DNA of 64,000 nt from Pyrenophora tritici-repentis (Eukaryota > Ascomycota > Dothideomycetes > Pleosporales > Pleosporaceae), in assembly GCF_003171515.1 (NCBI RefSeq), contig NC_089398.1, positions 2,046,001 to 2,110,000 of the forward strand. The letters are read 5' to 3'. Under the pieces are notes generated by a model. The model was not told where the DNA came from. It saw only the letters and a list, made by a program, of their open reading frames with translations, and searched no databases. The position numbers and the translations under genes were made by a program. Below, in pieces: positions 10,361 to 21,489 of this stretch; positions within the stretch are counted from its first letter, which is position 1; every line of letters begins with the position of its first letter.

Positions 10361-10846
10361 AGCTAGTGTCAAGACCTTGTTTCCCGTAGGCAGTCTCTTC
10401 GGATTGTAGGCCGTAGCCTCCGGCATCGCATTGTTCGCGTGGAACGCCTGCGGATAGACCATGTTCGCGCTGTGCGCCAGTCTGTACACCATGTTCGCCG
10501 TAGCTAGTGTCAAGACCTTGTTTCCCGTAGGCAGTCTCTTCGGATTGTAGGCCGTAGCCTCCGGCATCGCATTGTTCGCGTGGAACGCCTGCGGATAGAC
10601 CATGTTCGCGCTGTGCGCCAGTCTGTACACCATGTTCGCCGTAGCTAGTGTCAAGACCTTGTTTCCCGTAGGCAGTCTCTTCGGATTGTAGGCCGTAGCC
10701 TCCGGCATCGCATTGTTCGCGTGGAACGCCTGCGGATAGACCATGTTCGCGCTGTGCGCCAGTCTGTACACCATGTTCGCCGTAGCTAGTGTCAAGACCT
10801 TGTTTCCCGTAGGCAGTCTCTTCGGATTGTAGGCCGTAGCCTCCGG
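10361..10846 (-). repeat. Coding minisatellite, 141-bp unit, about 3.5 copies, in Copia C pol
   Basis: The 47-residue unit GYGLQSEETAYGKQGL ... REQCDAG repeats three times plus a partial unit, near-identical between copies. It lies in the integrase-RT linker, where Copia A and B have a non-repetitive acidic/Pro-rich stretch. The unit length is a multiple of three, so copy number can change without breaking the frame. Confidence 0.9.
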
Positions 10847-11312
10847 TATCATCGTCCCTGAAGGGGTGTTCCACATTAGTTAGCATTTGAGCAAGCAGTG
10901 CTGCCGGTGGGGGCGTATGTGGTGGCGTCGGATAAGGTACTACCTTCCTTCCCGCCTCATCATACTCGAGCCGCCCATTTTCCGGCGCTCTAGCAATGGT
11001 CTCATCTTCGTAGAAAGTTCCAAGTTCTTCCCGTGTGGGATTTGGTCCAGGGGGCAGTTCAATAGTTCGAATCCATGCTGCTATCTCCTCTGTAGTGCTA
11101 TGCATAAGATTGTCCATAACCTCTTTATGCTCTCCACTATATACGACTTCCTCGTCGAATACAACGTCGCGAGTGCTAATGACCTTGCCTATAGATGGTA
11201 CCCAAATTCGGAATATGTTCGTCGAACGGTAACCAACTAAGTACCCTATCCAGGCTTTCGGGTCAAATCTCTGTAGACGTCCTTTTCCTCGCTTCGTGTC
11301 ATCCGTCATCGC

Positions 11313-11474
11313 CACAGTCCGCAACAATCAATTAAGTGGGTCCTAGAAGGTTCAGATTGGATTGATTGATTACCGCTTTAAGCCTAGTAGTTACCTATAG
11401 GAGTTTAAGCCCTACCTAGATAGGTAAGTGGGTCTAGGAGAGTGACCGGATTGAATTGATTGTTGCGGAGTCTA
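11313..11474 (-). mobile_element. 162-bp hAT-type MITE, copy 1 (in Copia C pol)
   Basis: 162 bp with TIRs CACAGTCCGCAACAATCAAT and TAGACTCCGCAACAATCAAT (last read on the other strand). The 8-bp duplication GTCATCGC is at 11305-11312 and 11475-11482. It has no coding capacity. The sequence is base-identical to the copies at 30072, 39771, 41807 and 53259. Confidence 0.95.
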
Positions 11475-12745
11475 GTCATCGCAAATGCCTTACAGCCGTA
11501 CGCTCGTAAATGCGACAGGTTGGGCTTGCGTGGTGATGTAACAACTCCATTCTGGAAAGCGATTGCCGTGAAGAACATCTCGTATGGAGATCTCCAGCGG
11601 TTCTGATATTTCGGCGTCCTGTTGTGTAGGTAGACGGCGGTCCGGGCGATTTCCGGCCATTGGTCCCACGGCAGATGTGCATCGAGTCGCATTGCTCGAC
11701 CCTTTTCTTTTACCACACCCCCTGAGCGTTCGGCTCCTCCGTTTTGCGCTTGCGTATCGGGGGCGGAAGGCTCGAGTACTATACCTCTTGTTCTGCACCA
11801 TCTGGCGACCTCTGGCTTCACGGAAAATATCTCGTTGTCCGTCTCAATAACCTTTACCGTTATACCAAATTGATTCATCATAAAGGTGACGAACATCTTA
11901 AGGCTTTTAAGGATGACTCTTGCCGTTCGGTTGTCACTAAGATAGAAATCCCATATGTATCCCGTAACGCGGCAGTTAATAAGCATCTGACTCTTCTCCT
12001 TGGTCGTACTTTCTGCTTCGTAGTCGTGAAAGTCGATCGCAACTCGCTCTCCCGGACCTTCTAAAATAGTCCGGGGCGTCCGTCGTATCATTCGCTTCGA
12101 CTTTGATATCCCACAGGCATCGCATTTCACTGTGGGGACCCCGACGATCTTCACCCCCTCAGATTGGTTCACTAGGTGTTCTAGGGCGTCGGATCCAGGG
12201 TAGCCAAGTCTCTTGTGCCAGACTATAGCCTCAGCTCGTTTTCGTACGGCTGTCCTGCGCGTTGGCTGCTGCGTTGAAAACGCTGCTCGCGCCTCAGCGT
12301 CATTGAGTTCCAGTATCCATTGTCCGTACTTCTCGTGTAGTACTGCCAGTTCGCTATCGTCGGACCGTCGGAGGATTGTTGGGTCGGATTTGGTGTCCCA
12401 CCAAAGACCTTGCCGGCGGAGTATCCGGAAGGAGACAAGACTGCAGTGTAGGTCAGGGCAGTAGGCGACGTTCTCGAGGTAGAGGAGACGGTGACCGTCT
12501 GCGCTATCTACTCTCAGAGTAACTGAACCGTATGCCTTAATCCACACCCTTGTATTGCCTGCCCAGAGGAAGTCTCCTGTCATAGGCGGTCGAATATTCG
12601 TGAATCGTCCGAGGTCGTTGCCGACGTGTATAGTGGTTCCGGAGTCCATTATGTAAGAGCGTTGAAGTGGGTACTTAGATTCCTTTGCCATAAATGATGA
12701 GGCACAGATTATAAGGTTGATCTGGCCTATGTTCCGGCCTTCTGG

Positions 12746-13945
12746 TCACTCGACAGTATCCTCTACCGGAGTGCTCTGTGACTTCTTAATCTGGGGTGTC
12801 CCTAATTTAGCTCTCTTGGCTCCCCTTATCTCTTGTTCGAGATCAGTGTCGCTATCAATTCGGTGCTGAGCCATCGTCTTCAGTGTTTCACGTGGCTTCC
12901 ACCAAACAGGGTCGTTGTGCGGAAACGCGTACCAACAATCCTTTAGTTCGTGCTGTTGGTCGCATACCTTGCATTGTTTCCTATCCTTGCCCGGTCCGGG
13001 AGTCTTTCGGCTTTTGCCGCGACCTCGCTTTCCTGGGGCCTTCTCGGCGGCGTCATCTGCGTCTTCGCCGTTCAGTTGAGGTCCACTTGCTACAAAGGCG
13101 GCCTTCGGGACCTTGTGTTTGATCGGATGCAACAGTGAGGCGTACTCTCGGAACTGTTTAATCATCATCCGTACAGTGACACGTGGGTCTTTATTTCCAC
13201 CGGCCATGAACGCGGTAGTCCATTCTGGTGATGGTTTGAGAACTGCTTTGACGAAATCCTCCTTGATAAACTCTTCGTCTTGGCATTCAGGTATGCCAAG
13301 GGCCTTGCCTTCCGTGATTGCATGGTCCATCTCAGTTAGCCAGGTCTCCCACTGTGCTAACAACCTCATCGGTTTTTGGGCCGCGAGGTAACGTTCTCTC
13401 GCACGTTTGAGTTCCTCCTTCGTGTCAATCCCAACATTTGCGGCTAAGTTTTCAATCCACTGCCGATGGGAAAGACCTGCCTTGCAGCAGTTGTAGAAGA
13501 GGTGTTGTGACACAGTCTTCCTTATGTGCTCGGTGAGCTTTCCAAGTCCGGTCCGCTCTTGTTGATATCTCTGGTTAAGTATTTTAAACTCTTCTAGTTG
13601 TATTCGGTAATAATCGATATCTTCTTTATAGGACGTCTTCGCGTTCGTCGCGAGGTCCGAGGGTCGTACCGGTACGTAGGCTGGCGCTTCGGCGCTATCG
13701 TCGCCGATCGCTTGGCGATATTGGGTAACGTGCAGATTCGTCGCTGCAGTTGATGGCTGATAGCTTCCGATAAGTGGAGCTAGTGGTGGTTGTGGTTCTA
13801 TTAGAGGGATCCCACGTTGCTTTGGATCTACCTTTTCCCACACTTGGTATGCGGCGCATTCCGCTTGTAGTTGTTGGTACCATTTAGCCCAATTGGTATA
13901 ATCCGTTAGGATCACTGTTGGATCTCTGTTTGATAGTACAGACAT
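12746..13945 (-). CDS. Gag of Copia C
   Basis: 399 codons from the ATG at 13945 (MSVLSNRDPTVILTDYTNWA). The open frame reaches back into the LTR, but the gag of Copia A and B aligns from this ATG. The N-terminal part is the Copia-type Gag. A basic GKRGRGKSRKTPG patch precedes a zinc knuckle CKVCDQQHELKDC near residue 335. It ends with a single UGA (next codon CCA), after which pol continues in the same frame. Confidence 0.85.
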   Translation of the reverse strand: MSVLSNRDPTVILTDYTNWAKWYQQLQAECAAYQVWEKVDPKQRGIPLIEPQPPLAPLIGSYQPSTAATNLHVTQYRQAIGDDSAEAPAYVPVRPSDLATNAKTSYKEDIDYYRIQLEEFKILNQRYQQERTGLGKLTEHIRKTVSQHLFYNCCKAGLSHRQWIENLAANVGIDTKEELKRARERYLAAQKPMRLLAQWETWLTEMDHAITEGKALGIPECQDEEFIKEDFVKAVLKPSPEWTTAFMAGGNKDPRVTVRMMIKQFREYASLLHPIKHKVPKAAFVASGPQLNGEDADDAAEKAPGKRGRGKSRKTPGPGKDRKQCKVCDQQHELKDCWYAFPHNDPVWWKPRETLKTMAQHRIDSDTDLEQEIRGAKRAKLGTPQIKKSQSTPVEDTVE

Positions 13946-14068
13946 CTTGTCGATGAGTTTTGATGACTCTTCGGTTCGGCGCTTACGTGTTGTAGCGTGG
14001 GATCGTCGTATTGACGGTATTTGTAGTATAAAGTAACTTTGATTGACTCTTCTGTACTCGGTACAGGC

Positions 14069-14083
14069 AGTGAGACTCTTAAT
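14069..14083 (-). other. Primer-binding site of Copia C
   Basis: On the minus strand ATTAAGAGTCTCACT directly follows the 5' LTR. The same 15 nt follows the 5' LTR of Copia A and Copia B. It lacks the TGG start of an ordinary tRNA 3'-end primer site. It would pair with an anticodon arm containing CTCTTAA, as in tRNA-Lys(CUU), so priming by a half tRNA is likely (inference). Confidence 0.6.
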
Positions 14084-14272
14084 TGTCAGATTTTTATGGA
14101 TGGGATCAAGTGTGTATTCTCTGTGTCTGTCTACGGCTCTGTCTGTGGGAGGTGGCCTCGCCTCGGGCTTGGCAGTGCTAAGTCCCGGCGCTAGCCCTGG
14201 TTTGGGGGTCTCATGTCCTTCCCCAACCACCATCGGCTCGATCATGGAGCAAAACCTCGCCTCAATCTGACA
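14084..14272 (-). repeat. 5' LTR of Copia C
   Basis: 189 bp, identical to 8309-8497. The target duplication CTACG follows at 14273-14277. Confidence 0.93.
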
Positions 14273-15680
14273 CTACGCAAGGGCAACTAAGAGAGGCTTT
14301 GATCCTGCTCTAAGGCCTATAAAATTAGAGAATAAGCACGTTGAAGATGCGTCACAATCTAGGAGGCCTTTGAGAAGGTTGTAAGCCTTGTGAGAAGAGA
14401 TCGGTATAGCTAAGAGAAAACCTGTGCTGATATTGCTGGTGATCTTAGTTAAGATGGCCTGGATATCTTAGCCTCCACGGTGTGAAGAGTACTCAGAAAA
14501 GCAGAATACAAGAAGACAAAGCCAACAAGGAAACCTAGGTTAACGAAACAGATAAGGAAGGAGAGGCTAGCGTGGTGCCTTAAGCACAAAGATTAGACTC
14601 TTGAGGATTAGAAGAATGTTATTTAGACAGATAAGACTGCTGTTGTACTTCTTTATCGACGTAGAGGGTATAAACTTTAGAGGAGGGTCGATGAGGCTGT
14701 TGTTAAGAGTTGTATCCGTAAGAGATGGAAAGGTTACTCTAAGTTTATGTTCTAGGGTTGTTTTACGTACGAGAAGAAAGGACCTTATTATTGCTAGAGG
14801 CCTGAAACAAAGCAAGAGAAGGAAGAGGCTGCAAGAAAGATTAATAAATTAAATGCTGAGTTGGAGCATCTAATAAGAGAGAACTGGGAGCTTAAAACAG
14901 GCATGCGGCGGCTTAATCTCCGTACAAAGCCTGGCAAGAAACCTAAGTGGAGATAGAATCAAAAGAATAGCAAATTATCACGAGGCAAGGGCTCAGGCAT
15001 AGACTAGTGGCGGTACCAGTCAATTATTATGCGGCCAAAGTTGATTCCTTTTGCAAAGGAGTGCATGAAAGAGAGGCCTAGTACTGTAATTTAAGAGGAT
15101 AAAGCACCTGCTCACAGCTATTACGTTTAAAGCTAGGTGTACAGTCAAGAGCACGTAGCACAGTTGCTTTAGTGCGGCAATTCACCTAACTTAAATGCTA
15201 TTGAGCCTTGCTAGTTTTAGATGAAGAGATTCACAACAAAGAAAGGAGCTCCTAAGAGTAGAGCTCAGGCTATTCGTGCGTGGGAACAGTGCTGGGATGA
15301 GCTGCCTCAAGAGAAGATACAGGCCTGGATTGAGCGTATTCTAATCCATATCAAACAGATCATTGACTTAGAGGGAGGAAATGAGTACAAGGAGGGCAGA
15401 AATGTACGTAGGACTGATTGAAATCAATTGTATCGGGCCGAATCACCCCTGTACTTGCTCCGTGCGCTGACCAGGGGGTGGGAAAAGACTTTTGAAATGC
15501 ACCTCCGTAAGTGTTGGTGAATATTGTGATTAGGTTTTTACTTTACGTGAGGCCGATCATATCAGCGCTATTGCAAAAGCCTCAGAATTCCCCGAGCTCT
15601 CGGAAGGTGACGCGTTAACCTGGATCTAAGCCTCCTCAAATTCGCTTCGTGTTGATCTGTGACTGTAGAAGGCGGTAGAA

Positions 15681-15713
15681 AAAAGCCGTAAAAGGCCGTA
15701 AAAGGCCGTAAAG
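15681..15713. repeat. Short tandem repeat, 10-bp unit
   Basis: AAAGGCCGTA repeats three times with minor variation. The rest of 15510-15900 contains no gene I recognise. Confidence 0.6.
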
Positions 15714-15913
15714 GATGACTGGAAAACAGCCGACAGAGTCTCTTATCAGGCATACTAATGTATAAATATCCTTCAGAACTTCAGAGAATTCCTTCTGGAC
15801 TCGTTACTCCAGTTACCTACCCGCCGCTTTGCCGAACATCTACAAAGTACTGCTCTCTACCCGCTATAATGTAAGCCTATAATTCTTAGGAAGTTTATAC
15901 GACCTCCCACACT

Positions 15914-16279
15914 AAGCAATTCACTAGGCGTCTCCCATCTACCGCCCTTGTTCTCGTCGCCCCCCTCTTGGCCCTCGCCAAAGACTGTGCCGTCTACTAC
16001 GACCACCTGCTCCCTGAGAATACTAAAGAAAATTCTAACACCAATGCCGACCGCGACTGGAATATTATCCAGTGGTGTGTCGACAACCATGGTACAAATG
16101 GAAAAACAGACACCGGCGTGGTAAACGGGCAGAAACCGAACGTGTGCACTATCTGTCGGGCCCTAGATGATAATATAGGCGACACTGTTCTAGATATTCA
16201 AGACAAAAGGAGTGGCGTCTGGGTGCATTATACTGTCGCATGTGGAGACTTTCCAACAGGGTCGTGCCACTCGTCATAG
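15914..16279 (+). pseudogene. Small secreted cysteine-rich protein, start codon lost
   Basis: The open frame follows a TAG at 15887 and contains no ATG. At 15914-15916 AAG stands where ATG would be expected, directly before a basic n-region and a hydrophobic run (STALVLVAPLLALA) that forms a good signal peptide. The mature part of about 100 residues has six cysteines (KDC, QWC, NVC, ICR, ACG, GSC). The rest of the frame is clean, so the loss looks recent. A non-AUG start or an upstream exon remains possible. No family recognised. Confidence 0.5.
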
Positions 16280-17901
16280 GTGGATGGATAGTAAGAACAG
16301 CACGGGAGATATTCACAAGGGACGATAGTAGCGAGCATTCCACGGAATCAATGTATCCTACTACTATAACACTAAGAATCTTCTCATAACTGCCTAGCGC
16401 TCCGATAGTATTGGGAGCGTCGTCTTCATTCATGTTTGTAGACTTATAATTTAGCGTGCTAACACTTCGTACGACAAATTTAAGTTCAAGGATGCTTCGC
16501 GAGGGTAACTCGGAGGCGCTTGTTCTGCATTACTTACAGGAGATAGATTACATTCCTCTGCTGTAAGTATCCTTGCATCATCTGTTTTGAACCATATGGA
16601 GCAGCTGTAGGCGATTGCTGACTGCACAACTGCCGCGTATATAGGCTATAAAGGGGCTGTCGCTAGTCTATAATAGGAGGCTGACAGTTGCATGACGTGG
16701 CAATCACCGCCCCGGATCAGCTGCGCAACCCTCACGAAACTGTCGTGGGTGCTATGTATTCCTGCCTTTGTCTCTGGGCGTCACTCCGGGGATCGTCCCA
16801 TACTGCTGTACTATTCTCTACCTACGAGCCCACTGACTAGGTTTGCCATGATTCTCAAAAGACGTAGTAGAGGTAATTCAGTTTACGGGCTGTCTGCCGA
16901 TCACTAAGCCTACTAACCATGTTGCACATGGTTACCTCACTCACCCTCAAGAAGTGCCGAGCCGGCTACCTAGGAAATTGACCCTTGCGACGGTCGTCGA
17001 TCAGCTTACCCACGCGAATGACAGTGCCCAAAACAAGCATATTAGGGCGAGTCCATCTCCGCCGACTCAACTTCTAAGGCACACTAGAGGGGTGAGAACG
17101 GTGGGCACTCGGTTTGTCATATGATCACGTGATATACACCTGGGCACGACCATAGGAGTATATACCGTACTCTGCCTGCGATTGCTAGTTCGGTAGACTT
17201 ACATAAAAACATTGAAATTCACTCCAATATAATGCACGGTTGATGGGGGAGGGCACTGTGCAGCGCGGGAGTCTCGGAAGGTTGAACGATCGAATAAGCT
17301 GGATGAGCTTTGTCTTGGGACTTCATTGCAATATGGCGGGCACTGTTGAGTGAGCGGTGCTGTCGCGTCAGCATGTCTTACAGTCATTTCGGGCAGGCCA
17401 CATCTCAGGAGAGGGGTTCGCGAGAAGTTGCCCTCTGCAGCTACTCGGGATTGGAATATTTCACATAGAACTCTCTCCAACAAGAGGTAGACAGCACACA
17501 TAATAATCGGTTCGGATCATCTTATACAACTTAACTCTGAGGCCAACTTTCAACGTACTCGATTAATTTAATAGAGAGAAAAGGCAGGAACAGAGCATCC
17601 CTACGATGACTGGGTCAAGGCACAGTCATGAGGGTGTTTGCGATACGATGCGCGTCAGCACAACCGATGATCAACAACTGAAGGGGAATCCAGAAGCAGC
17701 CGAGAAGACCGAAAAACCCCGCATTCTTGTAGATCGCCGCATGTGTCCAGACCGACTACCCTCCGGACATAAATGCCCGTCTCCCTCCTCAAGATGGGGA
17801 GGGAAGTGTCTACCTAACAACCGTTTCTCACCAATCTCACTCTCTATTGGAATACTCTGCTATTTCTATTCACTCGCTTATACCACCATCTACACGACAC
17901 A
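16280..17901. other. Intergenic, nothing recognised
   Basis: 1.6 kb without a convincing gene. The short open frames in it lack codon structure, signal peptides or introns. No TIR, LTR or tandem repeat was seen. Confidence 0.5.
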
Positions 17902-18358
17902 ATGAAGTTCTTCCTCGCCGTATTGCTACTTGGCGCGAGCCTTGTCGCCGCCTCTCCAGTGCCCTGCGATAATGGTCAATGCTGCGATACTCCAGAGTGC
18001 GTACAGCTATAAAATGCCCCACTTTAGGTATAATATGTTTGCCCCTACTCAGCAGGTCGAGGTTAACTTGTCTCTCAGTTGTCCCAAGTACCCCGAACCG
18101 AAACAGCTTCTCCATCTACCTGACCGATCTTTCCTATACACCGCGACATCCTATTCCGCCGCCTATGTCGTTGTCTCTCCACTGCTTCAGCGAAGGGAAG
18201 TAATGTATTATCTTCGGCAGCACCATGCGAATGTAATGAAGGGTGGGGGAAGGGGGCAAGCAAGTTGCAGGCGCTGTAGAAATCTTTCGCGGTTTGGTTG
18301 TTTCGGCACTATAGCAAATTTACGACTCCTTCACATGCGCATGTGCGTAACACGCTGA
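17902..18358 (+). CDS. Putative small secreted cysteine-rich protein (two exons or 36-residue peptide)
   Basis: ATGAAGTTCTTC begins a clear signal peptide (MKFFLAVLLLGASLVAASP) followed by Cys-rich sequence PCDNGQCCDTP. Unspliced, the frame stops at 18010-18012 after 36 residues. A candidate intron 17997-18078 (GTGCGT...CTCTCAG, branch-like GGTTAAC) would join it in frame to 18079-18358, giving 124 residues with eight mature cysteines. The exon sums divide by three, but the exon 2 sequence is of unremarkable composition. The signal peptide is sound; the 3' structure is a guess. Confidence 0.4.
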
Positions 18359-19608
18359 CTTAACTGAATCTGGTTCTATCTTTGTCTTTATCAAGAATGC
18401 ACAAAATGCACAACTTAAGAAAGGACTGAATTACTTTGCTTTCTCTAATGCGTGCTGGGCATACGCACTGAAGCCTGCGCACCCAACTTTGAATAACAAA
18501 ATACAGATCAATTTGCAATCGTGGAGAACATGAGACCTCGCAATCCGTACCGCCTGCGCAGTACTTTCCCTTGCGCCCCTAAGTCCTGTCACGGTACCGA
18601 ACACACGGCAGCCTGGCATCGTATCCACTACAACTAGAGTTTTACCTTAACACAGTTCCCTTGGGGAAAAGGAATAGCCTACATGCTCGTTTTGAGATTA
18701 GTTCGGGCTGGAATAGACGCAGCAGTAGTAACCCCAAGTTCTACGCACAGGCGACTTTAAGCGATCACAGCGACGCCTCGACTTCGCCATCACAACGTTA
18801 CCTTCACCCTAGGCATGAGTGGTGGATCTTATGGCATCAATAATTAGAGAGTATGTGCTGCTCATCAGGTGACCTAACAGTAGTGGTGTTGAGGCGCTAC
18901 TATGCTAATGTCGGTAGATCATGCGACGGATATCGCGACTATCATTTAGTATACAAACCAGCACGGTGCGCGACGGTACCTACAGGTACAAGAGGTATGA
19001 CGTCGCATGTGCACATTGGCTTGAGTGCGAGGCATGCCTGTAGCTCTTTGCGTGCCTGTCTACCTGCGTGCTGTATAGTTTGTCATGCATAACAGGCGCA
19101 ATTTGCATCTGCGTGATATCACATGCCTGACTTGAGTAGTCGCCAACAGCTCATATTGCCACGGACTACTACTTACTGCAGTCGAGAAATGTTTTCAAAA
19201 TAGACCTGTACTTACGGCATGTTATTGTTTCTCCGCCAAAAGGATGGAAGCCCCGGTCATGGTGTGGATCAATACCGGCCGCCTTCGGTTCGCTCCCCTT
19301 AGTTGCTGGCTATCATTGGTCAGATCAGGGTTAGTGTTGGATGTTTCCCGTACAATTCACTCGGTCAGGCCACGCTAGTCGCGACGGAGCAATGCTGGCA
19401 CGAGAGCATGACCGCACTCTATGGCCACACCGAACACTCTGGTCGGGTAAATGATGCCGAGATGGAACCGGCCATGTACGAAGAGGTTATATAAGTACAA
19501 CGACAACGTCCTCTCCTCATCACCACGCATCCTCAGTCGCTTCCACAACCAACGCCTCTTTACATTCGCTTTATAACCCAAGGCTATTCATTAATACCAA
19601 CAACAAAC
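18359..19608. other. Intergenic, nothing recognised
   Basis: 1.25 kb without a supported gene or repeat. A TATA-like TATATAAG at 19487-19494 lies about 115 bp before the ATG of the next gene and may be its promoter. Confidence 0.4.
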
Positions 19609-20114
19609 ATGCGTTTCATCACTCTCGCTGCCCTCTTCGGTGCTGCTGCCATGGCACAACCCGCGCGGGAGGACCCCACTGAGAAGCTCTTCATCAGCAA
19701 CTACGCCATCTCCACAACCCCCAACGCCTTCCCCACCATGTCCTTCCGCATAAGCGCGAAGAACGCCACACATCTGGTGTGCGCAACCGGCAAATACCAG
19801 TACCAGGATCTGATGATGAACTCGTTTGAATGCCCCTTCCCCGATGGCAGCAGCAAGTACCGCTTCAACGTCGCAAGGTCCAACACCGAGCGCAGCGGTT
19901 ATAAATTCAGCTTGGCCCACGAACTCGCACCAGGGTAAGTTATTGTCTCAAGAGCATAAAGGTCGATTGAATTATGTGCTGACCATGTATTTGTAGTTTC
20001 GGTGTTTCGGCTATTAATGTTACGATTCCTACCGTCTGCGCGGCTGCTAGGCCGGGGTACGTCACATGCGTTCAGAATGGACCTTATGTCGGCAAGATGA
20101 CAACGTTGGGTTAG
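19609..20114 (+). CDS. Small secreted protein, two exons
   Basis: Exons 19609-19934 and 19997-20114 give 147 residues. The 62-nt intron has a GTAAGT donor, a CTGAC branch point and a TTGTAG acceptor, and the join is in frame (APG-FGVSAINVT). Residues 1-16 are a signal peptide (MRFITLAALFGAAAMA). The mature chain has four cysteines (VCATG, FECPF, TVCAA, VTCVQ), suggesting two disulfides, and one NAT sequon. Such proteins are common secreted candidates in plant-associated Dothideomycetes; function unknown. Confidence 0.75.
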
Positions 20115-21405
20115 GGAGCTGTTCGTCTTGTACATAACCTGGATAGTCTTCAAGATCAGATAGTTCTAATTATAATATATAATTCAGCCTTGAGAAAACG
20201 TCGTGTTTGGTGGACCCATGTGACAGATCATACGTTGGAAGATCCCGCTTTCATTATCCCGAGGCCATTCGGCCCTTCTCCGCATGGGCCTTGGCGTGGT
20301 CGCTGCGGAACGAACCACGAGATGACAAAAGATTGGGAACGGGAGCTGGATGCGATCTCCGTGCCCAATCCGTCCGGTCCTGGAGCCTCCATTCGCAAAC
20401 ACATGTTACATGTTGCACATTAGCTCTTTCGGGTATGTCGAAATCGTCGGTTCTACTGCTCCAATTGGGAAAATCTGGGGATGGAGATTCCCATTTATCG
20501 TAGATCATGAGCGTACATAAAACAAGCAACAACTAAGCTCGCTCTCTTTCCGTCTCCTGGCGCCAATCTCAGCTGCTGTTTATGCTACAGTGCGCTTCGA
20601 CATGGCTAGCCAGCGACAACCTTCTCTATCGCGACTCCTCTTCTAGATGACGGTGCTCGAGTCTCCATGGCTTGTTTCGACAGCAGTAATAATAGGGTCG
20701 GGCTCAGCAGCCGCTACGGTCGTTCGTGGACCCTCTAATCGGTACAGTTAGTCCACGTGCTGGTTCTGTTATTGCAGGCGGACACTTGTTCCGGGTCTTT
20801 GATAAATTTGTAGCTACTAGCGAAGTGCTTCTCTTGAGGCGTGCTGCTAGAACTAGTTTGGGTCAAACGTTAATTATGCACAAGGGTCTTGTAGAAATTC
20901 GTAAAAGATCTTTGGTATAAAGATAATGTAATTAGGAGAAAGAGCTAATAAGAAGCTCGACCAAGAATATATGTGTATTAAGATTGTAGAAGCTACCTAA
21001 TAGGTAGCCTGTGCGAGTACATCTATACCCGAGATTGACATTGAGGTGAGCTTTGTTGCGACATGAGGTAAAGAGCTCTAGCCTATCTACTTAGGGGGTT
21101 GCGCTCTAGCAAACCCGCACTTGATAAACGCTGTTAGCACTAGAAGCGGAGCAACTCGATTCAAGTGGGGTACATACGCAGTAGTACTTGTCCTCAGGAT
21201 GCGCCGAAAGGAACGAGCACCAGTTTGATGGCGGCCCAAATTTCATTGCAGGATCTTGGTCAGTGGGAGTACACTTTAGAGCTATTAGTACGATGGAACA
21301 TTCCTAGACTAGTATGCTCTCATGCGGCGAAGCGTTAGCATATAAAAGGAATATACGTACCTTCCATAGAAAAACCCCTGGATGCTCAATTTTGCCACAA
21401 CCACT
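20115..21405. other. Intergenic, nothing recognised
   Basis: No supported gene. The part after about 20900 is richer in TAG/TAA and looks like decayed repeat DNA, but I could not place it in a family. Confidence 0.4.
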
Positions 21406-21489
21406 TTAAGCAGTGGCTATATTGTGACAATCTGCGGCAGTTGCGACGACAGCAAGGCTCGATATGATTGCGATTGAGGGAATCTTCAT
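21406..21489 (-). pseudogene. Signal-peptide fragment of a small secreted protein
   Basis: ATG at 21489 (minus) gives MKIPSIAIISSLAVVATAADCHN and a TAA at 21406-21408. The frame continues after the stop with SGCGKIEHPG and then a GTACGT donor-like site, so the stop may be a mutated CAA. It is too short to assign further. Confidence 0.35.

Larger units (their letters stand above)
8564..12745 (-). pseudogene. Pol of Copia C: protease, integrase, RT, RNase H; interrupted
   Basis: The frame continues from the gag UGA: protease YIMDSGTTIHVGN, integrase with VAIDFHDYEAES, IETDNEIF and QAQNGGAERSGG, a linker with 141-bp tandem repeats, RT with FFYVDDIILASSK, and RNase H with SDASFADNTADRKSSQGY. The frame is lost at the MITE (after KAFAM), at a one-base deletion near 10135 and at another near 9620 (between PVPTN and MIRDGV). 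A complete Pol cannot be made from this copy. Confidence 0.88.
8309..14272 (-). mobile_element. Copia LTR retrotransposon C, full length but defective
   Basis: Two identical 189-bp LTRs (8309-8497 and 14084-14272; TGTCAGAT...ATCTGACA) are flanked by the 5-bp duplication CTACG (8304-8308, 14273-14277). Genes run on the minus strand in the order gag, protease, integrase, RT, RNase H. Pol is broken by a MITE at 11313-11474 and by two single-base frameshifts near 10135 and 9620. Identical LTRs show a recent insertion despite the broken pol. Confidence 0.93.
8188..15421 (+). pseudogene. Tc1/mariner transposase, RIP-damaged and split by Copia C
   Basis: The coding sequence starts MPVFDLATRALIIAYKA at 8188 and is cut at 8303 by Copia C. 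It resumes at 14278 (INSIYARATKRGFDP across the junction) and ends ...EGRNVRRTD at 15421. The core retains EDKAP and CGNSPNLNAIE of the DD34E family. Many TAG codons stand where the related copy at 52.7-56.5 kb has Trp or Gln. It is non-functional. Confidence 0.8.
8036..15507 (+). mobile_element. Tc1/mariner element 1, interrupted by Copia C
   Basis: The left TIR begins CGGAGGTGCATTTCAAAAG at 8036, and its reverse complement ends at 15507. The match runs about 50 bp to GCGCACGGAGCAA, with one base of difference in a C run. TA flanks both ends (8034-8035, 15508-15509). Without Copia C the element is about 1.5 kb. The TIR start is shared with the larger Tc1 element at 31654-56604, so the two belong to related families. 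Confidence 0.88.

Noticed and set aside
10361..10846. CRISPR-like direct repeats
   Set aside because: The units are contiguous 141-bp coding repeats without spacers, in a eukaryotic retrotransposon.
10307..10876. 189-codon frame with repeats in Copia C
   Set aside because: It is the alternative frame of the 141-bp minisatellite, not a separate repeat protein.
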